From contig WPIO01000051.1 in NCBI GenBank assembly GCA_009760855.2, positions 2,467,501 to 2,531,500 on the forward strand: a DNA stretch of 64,000 nucleotides. The letters are read 5' to 3'. This document shows positions 23,664-36,060 of the stretch, piece by piece. The position numbers were made by a program, and so were the translations under genes. Every line of letters starts with the position of its first letter. Within the stretch, counting starts at the first letter, position 1. This DNA is from Cristatella mucedo (Eukaryota; Bryozoa; Phylactolaemata; Cristatellidae). Under the pieces are notes generated by a model. It saw nothing but the letters and a program-made list of their open reading frames with translations. It searched no databases and was not told the origin of the DNA.

Positions 23664-25312
23664 TTCAGTCGCCCGCCATGCTCCGCCGCCGCCTCACTAT
23701 CGTCGGCGTCAACGCTACGATTGGCGCTTGCAACTAGTGACTGAGCGGAGCGTTTCGAGTCGAGGAGGCGCAGAGCACCACGACCCCTTCCGGCGGCTCA
23801 AAAGCATGCAGCCAGTGAACAAGATGGCATTCAGCGGCATTCAGAGTTGTCATGCGACTGCATGATGGCAACTGGACGAATTCGGAATCGGCCAGGTCGA
23901 GCAGGAGCTTCTTCGAAACGCGAGCTTCTGACTGCATCCGACCGCGAGCCGCTCGCTCGGCTTCGTCGTCGCTCTTCAATGACGGCTCCGATCGACCTCG
24001 GCGAGGGCATCACTTTCGGCTGCCATTTACGTCATCGCTCGATCGACCGGGTGCGACAGAAAATTGAGCGATCCCGTCAAGGGTGCCGCCACCGCCGCTG
24101 CGGGCGAGCAGTCTTGCAGACTGTCTGAGAGACGCCTTCGAACGGGAGCGCTGCACTTTCGTCCATGCTCGACCTAGCCGTGCTCTTTGGCGACTCGAGT
24201 CGCCCAAACATTGATTGGCAGGCGATCGATCCTCAGGGTCGCTCCTTTCCCTGCATTCTAGCCCGCCCGCGCGCTTCGCTCCAGCAAAGCGTCTTCGCCG
24301 AGGCGAAGTCAGCTCGGAGTTAGCAGCTTCAGCAGCAGCTGGGCAGATTGCAGGCGTTACTTTCACGTTGGCGTCGCCGGCAAATCTCCTTGTCAAGTCC
24401 GCCTGCGCGAAACATGCCAGAGATTTTGAAATCACTAGAATTAAAAATTCCGATATGGCTCTCCTATGCCTGTGCCCGCCGGTGAGCACTGAGCTGCAAG
24501 CGCTCTCCAGCTTTTTTTTTCTCGAAAAAACCGGAAACCTACACAGTGGCTTTTCGGCTACGTGGCTCAACGGGTATGTACGATGTCAACAGTTGGCGCC
24601 TGAGGCGGGGGGGGGGCCAGGCCCGGGCCTAATAATTGAATAGCATTCGTAAGGCGGCGTGTCTTGCAATGTGCGACGAAAACGTATCTCTCTCAAGACC
24701 TCCAACGATTGACTGCAAGGTCAAGGTTTCGGCCGCCTTTGTCATTTATTCCTGCACAAGCTTCAGGCTGTCTTGCCGGATTTCCTATCTGCTATTCTTT
24801 CGGCGTGCCGAGAGATTTTTGCTTGACACGAAAATACTGCTGAAACGGTTGCTCAAACTTCGGTTTTTTACCGCTGCACCACTGAACAAGTACGCGTTAC
24901 GTCAGACCCTATTTTCATGAGCCTTGTCAGACCTGCCGCCTACCGTTAGCTCCTTTGCGACACTAGTTCTTTCCTGGTTATTTTGTGTAGCACTCGGCAA
25001 CTTCAAATAACCACTGCTCTTCCCACAATAGAGCACCCAGCTGTAATGGAGTCTCAGAGGTATATTTCCGTGCTCGCCGGCGAGTGCGACTGTGCCGAAT
25101 GCGAGTTGCTCTGAAAAACTCAAAATCTAGTTTCAGCATCGCCTAAAAGGCAGACATCGAATGTATAGCAGCAAACGGAAGATATGAAATGATGGATATC
25201 ACGATAACGAAGCCCGTGCGCTTTGTCCTAGTTTCCACGTTCATTTCTCGTGAGGCCAACTGCCGTACCCGAAGCATCGCCGGACCTGGCCGCTCTGCAC
25301 TATCCAGCACCA
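23664..25312. other. Region downstream of RGS
   Basis: Includes the RGS 3' UTR of unknown length; no AATAAA was seen in the first kilobase. A CG-rich part (23.9-24.6 kb) has frames up to 186 codons on the minus strand with no recognised domain. A run of nine G lies near 24607. Confidence 0.4.
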
Positions 25313-25706
25313 CTAATAATAATAATAATAATAATGTACTTGATAAAGAACCCTCAGAGAACTTAATCTCTTTCTAGGCGCTTTACTTTTGCTGCAAAGG
25401 GAAATGCAATTGAATGGTGAGTAATATCATGCTTGATAAACAGCATGAATAACACGGTTAGGGGTGACATGCATAGGGTCAGCATGCAAATGTGGTTAGT
25501 GGCAGCATGCAGTGTCAGCACGCATAAGCACGTGACGGATAAGGACGAATCACAGGGACCCACTAAATGCTGTCCTGAATAGGTGTTTTTAAGTTCTTTT
25601 AAATGTGGTCAAGTCAGGGGATGTTCTGACGCAAGTCGGGAGTGAGTTCCAGGCTTTGGGAGCATACGAACTAAATGCACGGTCTCCAAAGGATTAGGGT
25701 AATCGA
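25313..25706 (-). mobile_element. LINE-A copy, 3' part (split element)
   Basis: (AAT)n at 25313-25335 is followed by the family 3' UTR and C-terminal coding remnant up to CACGGTCTCCAAAGGATT. The copy resumes at about 26930 with the next more 5' part of the family sequence, lacking about 75 bp. The two pieces therefore look like one insertion later split. Confidence 0.8.
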
Positions 25707-26929
25707 CGAAGTTTTTCTACATATCTATGTTGAGCACATTTTGGTCTCGCCTACGAGTTTTACGGAGCTCAGCAGGCTACGGTTTTAGTCGTAGCGCATG
25801 TAAGGCTTCAGGTACTATTCATTCCTTACTAGTACACTATTAGCTATTTATTATTGGTTGTACAAAATGGTCTGTCGCGGCTCTCTGACAGCTGCTCCCT
25901 TAAGTGCTGCGAGTGTTCCCGGTACGCTGGAGGCCACGTCTAAGGTTATACGGCTATGCACTGTTACGAACGCGGTGTGCAGCTTCCGCGGCCAGTCGGA
26001 ACTAGGCGTCAAAGCAAGCGCTAGTAATGGTGCTAGTCTCAGCCGACGCGGGATGACTACCGGAGACGCCTGAACAGGTGACCCCTGAAACTTGTGCACG
26101 TACCGGGCTAGTTACTTGTGGGTGCTGCTCTAATGCACGCAGGTATGCCGACAGTATCAGGAACGCTGCGGCGACGAAGGGTGCTCGTATCTTACCATAC
26201 AAAGCCCGTATCCATAATGAAGGCAAGTATATTAGACAGTAGCGGACGGTTACAGGCGTTCAGCAGCGGCCAAGACGTACACCGATGGCTCTCCGGCCTA
26301 GAGTTAAAATCAGCGCTAACGCCAATGCCTCGTCTGAAATCACAGCTGCCTGATTATCTCATGGCCCCAGCTTTGTATATGGCCTCGCCCATTGATTATT
26401 GTATAATTAGACGATCGTTAATAATGATTATCAGCCTTAATCTGGCTGGTTTAGCTGGCGCAGCTTTTTCTGCACGCCCCGTGTCGCCGATTGCAAGGCA
26501 AATGGGCACTCTCTTAATTATCGTGTGCAGAAAATCCTCGTGAATCGTCGTTGCACTTTTTTTTAAACGCCCTTATAACTCACCGGTCGCTAGGCCAGCC
26601 AGCGTTACCGGACTAATGCTAGCGACGCTCACAACATCCTTAGGCAGGCCGATCTCTATCGTACCTTCGAGCATTCCCGGCATGCCTTCTTTTCTGCCCT
26701 CTGTCTGTCTCCTGCGCCCAAGGGAAAGACTTTTAAATCAAATATCTCTCCGTCGTCTTCTTAATGCTAGGCAGGCGTCTTTCGAGCTGCAGCAGGGTCT
26801 TGCGAGCTAGACTTCTTGCTAGGATGCCATTTCTTTTTTCGCTAATTCGCTTTGTCGAGCTTCCTTCGGGTCCCCGTCTTCTCGTCAAAAATTTCGCATT
26901 CGCAGTTGCGCGATTCTTCGTCTGTTGGG
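25707..26929. other. 1.2-kb segment interrupting a LINE-A copy
   Basis: Non-LINE-A DNA between two consecutive parts of one LINE-A. It contains a copy of the LINE-B-associated 3' repeat (about 25960-26190). Open frames up to 141 codons have no recognised domain. Confidence 0.5.
25960..26190 (+). repeat. R1 repeat (probable LINE-B 3' UTR), partial copy
   Basis: Matches 33928-34145: GTTAC(G/A)AACG, GGTGCTAGTCTCAGCCGACG, CCCCTG-(A)TTGT, and CTAATGCACGCAG / TCAATGCACGCAG in the same order. Confidence 0.65.
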
Positions 26930-27315
26930 GGGGACTAATTCTGATAGGTAATTTTTAGCCAAAGAATGAATAGATCTAACATTGAGTGACAAAACCTTGA
27001 AGTTGATGCGCTGCTTGACTGGGAGCCAGCGCAGGTCGGCGAGAAGTGGTGTGATGTGGCAATTGCGACGCTCACGACAGACAAGCCTAGCTGCGGAGTT
27101 TTGCAACAACTGTAAGCGCCCGATTGCACATGCTGGTAGACCAGCAAGCAGTGAGTTACAGAAATCGAGACCAGATGTCACAAATGCATGGACCAGTTTT
27201 GATGTAGTATCCCTGACTAAGCAATCCCGAATTTTAGAATTTTAGCCATGTTACGCATCCAGCTGAAAGAAGGCAGACTCGACTTGGTAATCGTAAGCTA
27301 CCTGTGTGGTCTAGA
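26930..27315 (-). mobile_element. LINE-A copy, upstream part of split element
   Basis: On the minus strand it encodes TSGLDFCNSLLAGLPA, LQLLQNSAARLVCRERR and LADLRWLPVKQRINFKVLSL, which are C-terminal RT landmarks of the family. It continues from the 25.3-25.7 kb part and fades near 27315. Confidence 0.8.
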
Positions 27316-28010
27316 GAATACGCGGTCTAAAGATGAGGCGTGGGCTTAATAAGCATTTTTATACATAAGCTTAAGCTCTCAGGGTCAGAGGTTTTGTCTT
27401 CACGAAGGATGTGAAATATATAGGGCATCTGTCGTCAACCTTTTGATTCTTTCATCGCCAGGGAATTCGAATACCTTCACATGCTTCGAGTGCGGCTGCA
27501 GCCAGTCACTAAATTTATGCGGCTTGGATCTGAAATATTTGCTGCCATTGTTAGGGAGGTAGCCATTTTTTTGTAGGAAAGATTATACGTGCGAGTCATC
27601 TCAACGAGCAGAAGTACATGCGATGTAAGGCAATTTAAACTAAGTCGTTGCGTCAATAATTCTGTGATACAAACTAACAATAACAAACGGTAACTGCAAA
27701 GATTTTTGATGTGATGACCTGGACTTCGGCCCAGGCCTAGATCTGCCATATAAGTTGTTGATCCATCAAATTCTCAATTAAGGCGGCCACGGTAACGCTT
27801 TCATTCTGCTTGGACCATTTTGCTTACGATACATCTTGCTTCATAACTCCACCGCATACAACTTAAGGACTGGCAGCGGCACGAGGGCATCTAGCAGCAG
27901 AGGCACAAGTTTCTAAAATAACTAACATTTAAAGTACCCATGCTTCTCGAGGTATCCGAAAGTTTTGTCTGGTCACATCTCGTCCTGCCACGTTTGAAAA
28001 TAACAGATGT
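27316..28010. other. Unassigned stretch
   Basis: No gene or known repeat recognised. Confidence 0.4.
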
Positions 28011-29095
28011 AGTAATAATAATGCCATTTGTGTAGCAATCTAAGAGAACTAGCACTTTTTCAAGGCTCTTCGGGCGTGCTAGAAAAGAAGCACGTCGACT
28101 GATTGGCGAGAACAGCTTGCACAGCATTTGCGCCCGTGATCGCTGACAGACGATCTAAATGGATAGAGAAAAGTTGGGCGTTGTAAGGGGTTGGCTTTAA
28201 GTTTTGCTTTGAATATCGGCATGCCGGGGGCGTGTCAGGTGATGTACTACGCCGATAGAGAGTTACAGGCTTAAGGTGGAGAGGAGCTGATGGAACGATA
28301 TGCCAAGTATGTTGAGGTTAGTTATAAGCTCCGCTAGACGACTGAGTAGCCCGATGTGAGTATCGTCATTCGGTAGGTGAGCTAAAGCAAGAGAACAGAG
28401 GGCGCTAACAGAGAGCGATAAGACCTCGAAGCGGGTGCGCTGCTTGATGGGGAGCCATTGCAGAACCTAGAGAAGCAGCGAAACGTGAAAGTACCGGTGC
28501 TCACTACAGGCAAGTCTGGCTGGCTGCCAAGTCTCGCACCATCTGTAACTGTCTTGCTGCACGGCGACGTGGATCTGTAAGGAGAGAGTTAAAGAAACCC
28601 TGAAAAGATGACAATAATTCATGGACTTACTTTGAAAAAAGTATCCTTTTTCATCATGCCCAAAATTTGAGTTGCAACTTTGATAAGTGCGAGCCGGCTG
28701 GACAGTGGAGCTCGCCTGTTCGTCTAGCGAAAGGTCATTGTAATTGGACTGGACAGAAAGGAACAGGACAACCAGGGCTTTTCCCGATGCGGTCCAGAGA
28801 TGCCGGCTATGAAGACGGTGATGGCAAAGGTTCCAGTTTTCTGAATAACGCTAATATTTCCACGACTATTGGCTTTTCTTGTTCTAAAATAATTTAGGAA
28901 ACGTGGCTCCTAACAAACTTTTAATGTCGGCAGTACAAGCTCAGGGAATGAGTTGAGAGAATCTGATGTTCCAGAAAGCCGAGAAATATCGAAGCACAGA
29001 TAGATAGAGCGGACTGTCGAATGCACAAGGTATTGAAGCCTATGTCGTGCTTGGCAATTAAATCGTTAAGATGAGAGCTTCCATGCAAACAAAAT
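28011..29095 (-). mobile_element. Ancient LINE-A copy
   Basis: Strongly decayed, but family landmarks occur in the right order on the minus strand. They are a 3' UTR-like TAGCAATCTAAGAGAACTAG (28034), the segment around TGCTTGATGGGGAGCCATTG (28440), CATCTGTAACTGTCTTGCTG (28540), and the RT-region GTGCTTGGCAATTAAATCGT (29047). No open frame survives. Confidence 0.6.
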
Positions 29096-29734
29096 TATGA
29101 CACTGAAGAGATCAGTGGTAACTCTCATTAAAAAAGGTGTAGGCTGATGACGGTTGATATCTATGCTCTGAAGTCTCGCGAAGACATGACTTGGACAGCT
29201 ACAGAGCGCGTCACTAATTTCCTAGTGAATGATAGCCTTTCGAGGAAGAAATATCATTTACAGTAATTGTTTTCTTGGAATGGCACAAATTTCTAAGATT
29301 CTCATTACAGTGACTATATGTCAGGAGGTGTGATTCGAAATTGTTTCCTATCAGTGTGGATTTTTTCTTTCATTTCAATGTCTTACTTACCCATAAGATT
29401 CACCTGAAATACGCACGCGGTAATCGATGAAACTGATTAATCACCTTTAGCCACGTGATTCAAACGCATGGAGAGCTTCGGACATTAAACTACAGGAGTT
29501 GCGTCAGTCATGAAGACGATATCCAAACACTCTACAAGCTACAGTTGCGCGCATTTTACACTTCTGCTCACATTTCTCACTCAAAGCACACCTCTCTATG
29601 AATGAAACAAAAGTCGTTGTATTTTTAAATTTATAATGACATAAATCAACATTTTTTGGGACTGCTAATGATTTTGTGCTCTAGTTGCATGCAGCAATTT
29701 TTTCAAGGGATTTGCTTACAAAATACTTCATTTG

Positions 29735-29790
29735 CTTCATGCCCTAAGAGAACCAAATCTCTTACCAGACGCTTTACAACTCACCGCCAG
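29735..29790 (-). mobile_element. LINE-A/SINE tail fragment
   Basis: TGCCCTAAGAGAACCAAATC then TCTTACCAGACGCTTTACAA is the shared 3' tail in minus orientation, with no microsatellite. Confidence 0.5.
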
Positions 29791-30005
29791 AAACGAATTT
29801 ACAAAGAACTAAAGATAATAATTAAAGCTTGCTAAATCATTTATCTAAGACATTCCACTCAAAATGATTTCTCTAATCAATTGAATATTTTCTGTTTTTG
29901 TCACTATTCTATTTTTAAAGTAAGGTTATCTTTCAACGACCGCTGCGATAATATTTTAATTGCACTCTAAATTATTTGTATGTACACACACATACACACG
30001 TATAC

Positions 30006-30009
<4 letters not shown>

Positions 30010-30083
<74 letters not shown>
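30010..30083. repeat. (TA)n microsatellite
   Basis: About 36 uninterrupted TA units. Confidence 0.98.
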
Positions 30084-30089
<6 letters not shown>

Positions 30090-30924
30090 TATACGTTGTT
30101 AACAGTAGATAATACTGGAGGTGGGCTTTAGTTTCTTTTGAATCTCGATCCATATTGAAAAAATGTGCCCCTCCCGGGATAGAAATACACTTAGTGGACC
30201 ACCACTGCTAGCATTTTATGAAGAAAACGTTGACATTCAGTTTGAATGAACCTGCAGGTTAAAGATCATTTTCGAAACTTTACCGGTAATGTGCATTCGC
30301 ATTACTCAAGCCTCGTTTTTAGCTTTTAATTATTCCAAGCCCAGTATACTGAAGGTCAGCTTGCAACTTGATCTCTTTTTGCTGATGCGCTGGTCTTGGC
30401 GCTCGAGCTCTCGAAATTACTCGTCACCTTCACTGCTTGGCAACGTAGCTAATCAGCGCCAACCGAATGACGAACGGCGAGACGCTGACGTAGCACAATT
30501 GAGCAGGGATTGGCTTGGCTAGTCTCCTGGTGGTGAGTTGTGTGCATTTGTCACCGCAGTACCGTGCCTCGCTAGCTGTTCCAGCAAGGCGGCCGCGCTG
30601 CGGGTGCAATAGCCTCTCTGAATTGAGCCTTTAGTTTGCTTCTCTCTCGCTGCCCGGTCCGCCCTCGTGTCGAGAAGCAGAATCCCCAGGGAGAGATTGA
30701 GCGCTTGATGCTGGTTGTTTTAGTTATGATCACATGTAGACATGGGAAGATCTGCCGCTGGAAAGGTGGCGGCGGCGGTGGCTGCGGCGGCGCGCAGTGC
30801 ATTCTTGGTTGAGGTATCACCCTATTCGAGTTGCCGTTCCACTCACCTTGACTGACCGTTAAAAAGTAAACAGGCGAGAGCAACTCCGAAGCTTCGCATC
30901 GAGCTTGCGCATTGGCTGCCTTAT

Positions 30925-32190
30925 TAATAAGAATAAAAACAATAAGACATTTGCATGTCTTTGTAAGAGAGCTAAATCCATTTCTAGTCACTTTACACAT
31001 ACTGAAAAAGCATGTCAATTGGCGAACGATAAAATGCAGTTTCTATAAAAAAAATAAGCACCTAAAAGACTATTCAGAGGGACGGTGCAAATACTGTGAC
31101 GACCGGCTGGGTTTTTAGTTTCCTTTTAAATTTCAAGTCAAATGATGTATCAAATCAATCAGGATTGAGTTCCGAGATTTGAGAGCATACGTACTGAAGG
31201 CACGGTCTCAAGAATACTTAAAGATTTTTTTTTAAAGCACAACTTGAGTCAGAAGAGCGGTTTGTACAATTCCTAGCGTGATTGAAAAGTATTTCGAATT
31301 GGCAAGCTGGAGCAAGACAATGAAGGGTGTAGTAAGCGGCACAATTTTTAAGTTTACATGCTGATTGATAGGAAGCCACTGCGAAAAGGTGAGAAGTCGT
31401 GAACAGGGGGGAACTTACCGCATTCGCGACCGAAGTGTCTAGCTAGCTGGAGTGTTTTGCACCCACTGTAACTGTCTTATTGCTCAGGCCGCGAGACGTT
31501 TTAGTAGTGAGTTACAGAAGTCAACACGGGCTACTTGACGAATGATTGAAAAATCTTGCATTTTGTATCTTTGTCTAAGTATACCCAAGTGTTTGCAATG
31601 TTGCCTAGCTGAAAGTAGGCAGACTTGACAGTGGTGCTGACATGGTCGTCTAATGAACGGTCAAAGCCTTCGAACAGGAAATCCAGATTGCGTGAAGATG
31701 CTGCAGGAGCCATGCTGGACGAGTCCATCTAGAGAATTTTAGTTCTTTTTCTGAGTGAAAATAGGTTTGCCCATTACGAGTAAGTTTATTTTAATCGTTG
31801 CGAAATTGGATAAAGTTGTTTGCCATCAAAGCACGATTAAAAATATATGCCGCGTGGGGAGCTGAGAGTGTCATAGGTGCTGAAGGGCAGGTAAGGATTA
31901 AAGCACAGCATAGCAGCGCTTCATCTGCGTAATAATGATAACTTAGAATGTGCTTGGCGATCAAACAGGTCAATTAGAGAGTAAAAATGAAAAACGAAGT
32001 GGACCAGGCACAGCTGCCTGAGTAGGATACCACTGACAGGCTCATCGGATGACTGTGGTCGTTAACTTCAAATGCTTTGAAATTCCCGACTGAGGTGAGA
32101 TCTATGCGACTGCTGTGCTGTGCCAGTGACATCCAGGCGATGTGATGGGCACTTAAGAAGGACTTGATGAGAAATCGCATTTAAACTCTA
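30925..32190 (-). mobile_element. LINE-A copy, reaching into the reverse transcriptase
   Basis: 3' UTR remnant at 30930-31010, C-terminal region at 31190-31700, then the catalytic region with LIAKHILSYHYYADEALL (about 31910-31972). The YADD aspartate pair reads YADE. Further 5' RT similarity ends near 32190. Multiple frameshifts make it inactive. Confidence 0.75.
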
Positions 32191-32344
32191 CCGAAAGATC
32201 CAGCATAGCTAGTAGCGACTCTCTACTTAAATCATCATTTCATTTCTGAGGTCTTTATACAGTGGCAGCAGTGCCATCGCTTTGGAAGGATTAGCTGTAA
32301 GACAACACTGGAACTTTCTAGGTTGAATTTTTATATTGGCGATT

Positions 32345-32965
32345 GTAGCTGGTGCACAACTCTGCAGCTAGGCTTGTCTGTCGTGAGCGTCGCAGTTGCC
32401 ACATTACACAAATTCTCGCCGACCTGCACTGGCTACCAGTCGAGCAACGGATTGACTTCAAGATTGTGTAGCTCACTTTAAGGTCACTTCATTCTTTGGC
32501 TCCAGCCTATCTCTCAGGTCTACTTCCCCACCAGGTCAAGCATCGTACCACCCGCTTTTCGGAATCCTAAAGTTTACCAATACCTCGTACAAACTTCAAA
32601 TCCTCTGGAGACCGTGCATTTAGTTCGTATGCTCCCAAAGCCTGGAACTCCCTCCCGACTTGCGTCACAACATCCACTGACTCGACCGCATTTAAAAAGA
32701 ACTTAACACACCCAATTAGGACAGCATTTAGTGGATCCCTGTGAATCGTTCTTCGTTAGCTTATACGTACTGACACTGTGCATGTTGCCATGCTGACCCT
32801 GTGCATGTCATCCCTAACCATGTTATTCATGTTGTTTATCAAGCACGATATTACTCTTACCATTCAATCGCGTTTACCTTTGCAGCAAATGTAAAGTGCC
32901 TAGAAAGAGATTGAGTTCTCTGAGGGCGCTTTATCAAGTGCATTATTATAATTATTATTATTATC
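32345..32965 (+). mobile_element. LINE-A copy, plus strand
   Basis: Starts at GTAGCTGGTGCACAACTCTG (RT C-terminal coding), continues through the LADLHWLPV-type block, and ends with GATTGAGTTCTCTGAGGGCG, then CTTTATCAAGTGC and an ATT repeat (32940-32965). It is 5'-truncated. Confidence 0.85.
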
Positions 32966-33679
32966 CTGGACTATACTGGCCATGCGCTCCTTGCTTACCG
33001 CTATCTCGCTACATCTCTCGCTTTCAGCGACAGATTCACAGTGCACGAACCCTGGCGGCGGCACGCGAGAATGCATTTGAGCGTAAACAGTAGCCAAGCT
33101 ATGTTAGATGCGCCCTATGGTAGGACTAGCAAGGTCACTCAGAGGAGTTGCGGTAGAAGCTGTAGCTAAGGCCGCCGGCTCGGGCGAGCGAGCGCTGGAT
33201 GACAGGGCGCGTAGGGCGTCCATCCGGTCGGAGATCGCTCGCCGCCGGATGGACGCCGGGGGCGCCTGCGGCGGACATGTCGACATCCGCGAACGCGCAA
33301 TTTCTAATGCACTGTGGTGGGGAATAAACGCATAAATCATGCGTGTTTTAAGGAGGTCGTAACTGAATCGGTTTCAGTGTTCGATGCGCGCAGCAACTTC
33401 CGTTTTCGGAAAACTCCGCATTGGTCAGAAAAGGCTAGCAGCCCTTGGCGAAGCGGAAGCGTGAGGTAGAGCCGTCCGAGTAACTAGCTGCACTTGCGTT
33501 GACCTCTCGCTGCAATATGCTTTGACCTCTCGCTCCTGCCTCGTTGACCCTAGCCAATCGACAGTCCTTCTCAGGCGAGTGCTTGTAGAGCCGGCTGCTG
33601 ATAGCAATTAAGCTATGACGGTAACTTAGGCAAGGACGTCTACTCTCCTGCTGCCGACTGTGGCACATCCCTTCCAGCG
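32966..33679. other. Unassigned stretch
   Basis: Nothing recognised; short frames only. Confidence 0.35.
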
Positions 33680-34145
33680 ATCCTGAGCTGCTACTTCCAC
33701 GCTACTCTCTACCTCAACTTCCCTCCTGACTAAGCTGTGCTTCTCCGTCTCTTTGTTGCGCGGGATGAAGTCCGTGGGAAGTACCGCAAACGCGTACCGA
33801 CAGCCGCTTCGGCTTTGAGTGCGCTATAGAAAACTCTCCTGCTCGACACCCACTGGCCTTTTATTGGCTACAAACGTGTGGAGCTATAGGCGGCGGAGAT
33901 GCATTGCATCGCCGTACCCTCGCATGGTCCTGTTACAAACGGGATGTGCGACTTCTACGTTCGGACAGAGCAAGTCATTAAACACAGGCTCGTAAAGGTG
34001 CTAGTCTCAGCCGACGCGTGACAGTTGTGACAGTAACCCCTGTTTCTTGTACCTCGGCAAACGACTTGAAGGTGCAGCGTCAATGCACGCAGTGTCGACG
34101 ACGCAGTGTCCTCACACGGCAGCGAAGAAGAGCGCACACGCCTTA
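33680..34145 (+). repeat. R1 repeat (probable LINE-B 3' end), longest copy
   Basis: Its left part matches 15650-15900 (GCTACTTCC, GCGGGATGAAGTC, ACTCTCCTGC, CGGAGATGC in order), directly after the LINE-B coding end there. Its right part matches 25960-26190. It therefore links the two other copies. Confidence 0.65.
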
Positions 34146-34159
34146 ACACAACGAGTCTA

Positions 34160-34285
34160 TAAGCCCTGCCTTGACCCAAGGGTAACGTGCTCGCCTTTGA
34201 CGGCTAAAGTCGTGGCTCAAGCCCTGTGCAAATGCGAAGCGCCCGGATAGAGATTAAGCTCTCCTAAGGAGCTATATAAATGAAT
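34160..34285 (+). mobile_element. tRNA-derived SINE with LINE-A-like tail
   Basis: ACGTGCTCGCCTTTGACGGC and GTCGTGGCTCAAGCCC form the head. GCCCGGATAGAGATTAAGCT then CTCCTAAGGAGCTATATAAA is the tail, which differs from LINE-A's final bases at only a few positions. Confidence 0.65.
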
Positions 34286-34340
34286 TGTATATTGTTTCTA
34301 TCCATAACGTACTCAAGAATATATTAACAGCAACACAATT

Positions 34341-34344
34341 TCTC

Positions 34345-34412
<68 letters not shown>

Positions 34413-34447
34413 TCTCTCTCTCTGTGTCTCTCTCTGTCTTTCTCTTT
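34341..34447. repeat. TC microsatellite
   Basis: TC repeats with CCC, TTCG and GTG interruptions. Confidence 0.97.
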
Positions 34448-36060
34448 GCTCAATATTAGCCATTACAACTACAAATGCGTTGCTGTTACGCGCCCTCTAA
34501 CGAGTTGTTGACGCTGTGCATCCGAGCCAGTTGTTTGCAAGTACTGGGCCCTAGTGGGCCCAAATATAGCGCTTTCACATTTCTGCTACCATTTTCGGGA
34601 AAGCGTTAGCCCGAGTTAATGGCAACAGTTCCGTGTATTATCGCTGGCGTAGGTCACTTTGTCTTCCCGCTGAGTAAGCTCGCTTTTGAGCGACCGGTTC
34701 GTCAGTCTGTGCCAAAGAACATTTCTGCTACTAGTAAACTTGCCCTAGTAGTGGCATTTTTTCTTCAACCGCGCAATTTTCATAGTGCAATCTAACAAGT
34801 TTATGTCACTGACCGACCATTATTGACGAGCAGCCGCAGCTGCATATGCATATTACCCTTTCGAGTTGAACTGGACTGCTAACTAACGCAGTTTGCTAAC
34901 ATGAACAGAGTTGATGAGGTCTTGGGCTCAAATCTAGGACGCTTTGGCCTAAGATGCTTCTTCTGAAGGTTAGAGTAAATACACATGAAGGTTGCAAGTT
35001 TGAATGTCGTTTTGGATGCCGCTAACGCGGTGCAGCTCACATTTACCTAAAAGAAAATCGTACGCACGAAGCGTCAGCTCTGTCTCGGTCGTTCTGCTAG
35101 TAAGTGAAGGCAGTAAAAGTGATCGTGCTATTTAGACAACTAACACGATCTCATCTATGCACCCGGCGGCTGATGGTAAGATGACTGCTCATACTAATCT
35201 GAAAAGTCGCTGTTTGGAATTTCCGTGCATGCTTCAGGCTTCACCTAAGCAGTGCTCTCGTCCACTTTACGTAACACTATCTCTGCTCTTGGCTTGAACT
35301 ATCTTGTTTTTCCAGCATCGGTAATCCGCTTCGCAGGTGACTTCAGCGGCGAAGAACAGGACCTCTGCCAGTTATGCCGAACCCAGCTACCTGGAAGACA
35401 GTCAATCATTCGGCGATTCCGCTACGGCCCGTCACAAACACTGGCATGTCAGCCACAGAGAATGTGAGTTGTGAGCCTTCGACGGACATGCGACGCCTGA
35501 ATATAGAAGCCTCGGTGCGCCGGGCTGATGTGCCTCCAGTACTAACCTAGGCATGCTCGCTCGCTGGCAGCGTGTTTTTGCAGGTGCACTTGCAGCAGAC
35601 ACGATCGCGTACATTCCACCTGAGCTGCTAGTAGCTGACAGCCTGAGAGCGCCGGCTGGCTGTAGGTACTGCTCCTCCTTTGTCTCCACGATTTACCAGA
35701 GCTGCGGTGGCAGTGTCTTTCGCATAGTCTGGTTGTGACTCCACTAGTGTGCACCGGATGGTCGGCAGCACCGGGGCACCTCTGCACCAGCCATGGGCAA
35801 GCTTTGACCAGACGCGAATGAACCAAGGGTCAAGGGCATGTAGATATTTAGGCTACGGAAGCGCAGCTTTGAAACGTAGTTTCGACCAAAGGGCCTTTCA
35901 TACTTTGCCAGCATATATGCGTCCCAGTCTGGCTCTCTGTGAATGCAGCAGGATTTATGTTCACGAATGTGCATTCAGCAGGGATTTGGGTCAGCTGATT
36001 ATTCTATTGGCCGAACTTATTCATCCCTAACTCTGCTGCAGCAAGACGGCTCCAAAACAC
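34448..36060. other. Unassigned stretch
   Basis: No gene recognised. A 71-codon frame at 35252-35467 includes a CQLC pair but lacks supporting exon context. Confidence 0.35.

Larger units (their letters stand above)
29096..30924. other. Unassigned AT-rich stretch
   Basis: Contains a (TA)n microsatellite at 30010-30083 and a CG-rich patch near 30560-30800 with (GGC)-like triplets. No gene recognised. Confidence 0.4.

Noticed and set aside
24010-24570. 186-codon minus-strand ORF downstream of RGS
   Set aside because: CG-rich region with competing frames and no domain.
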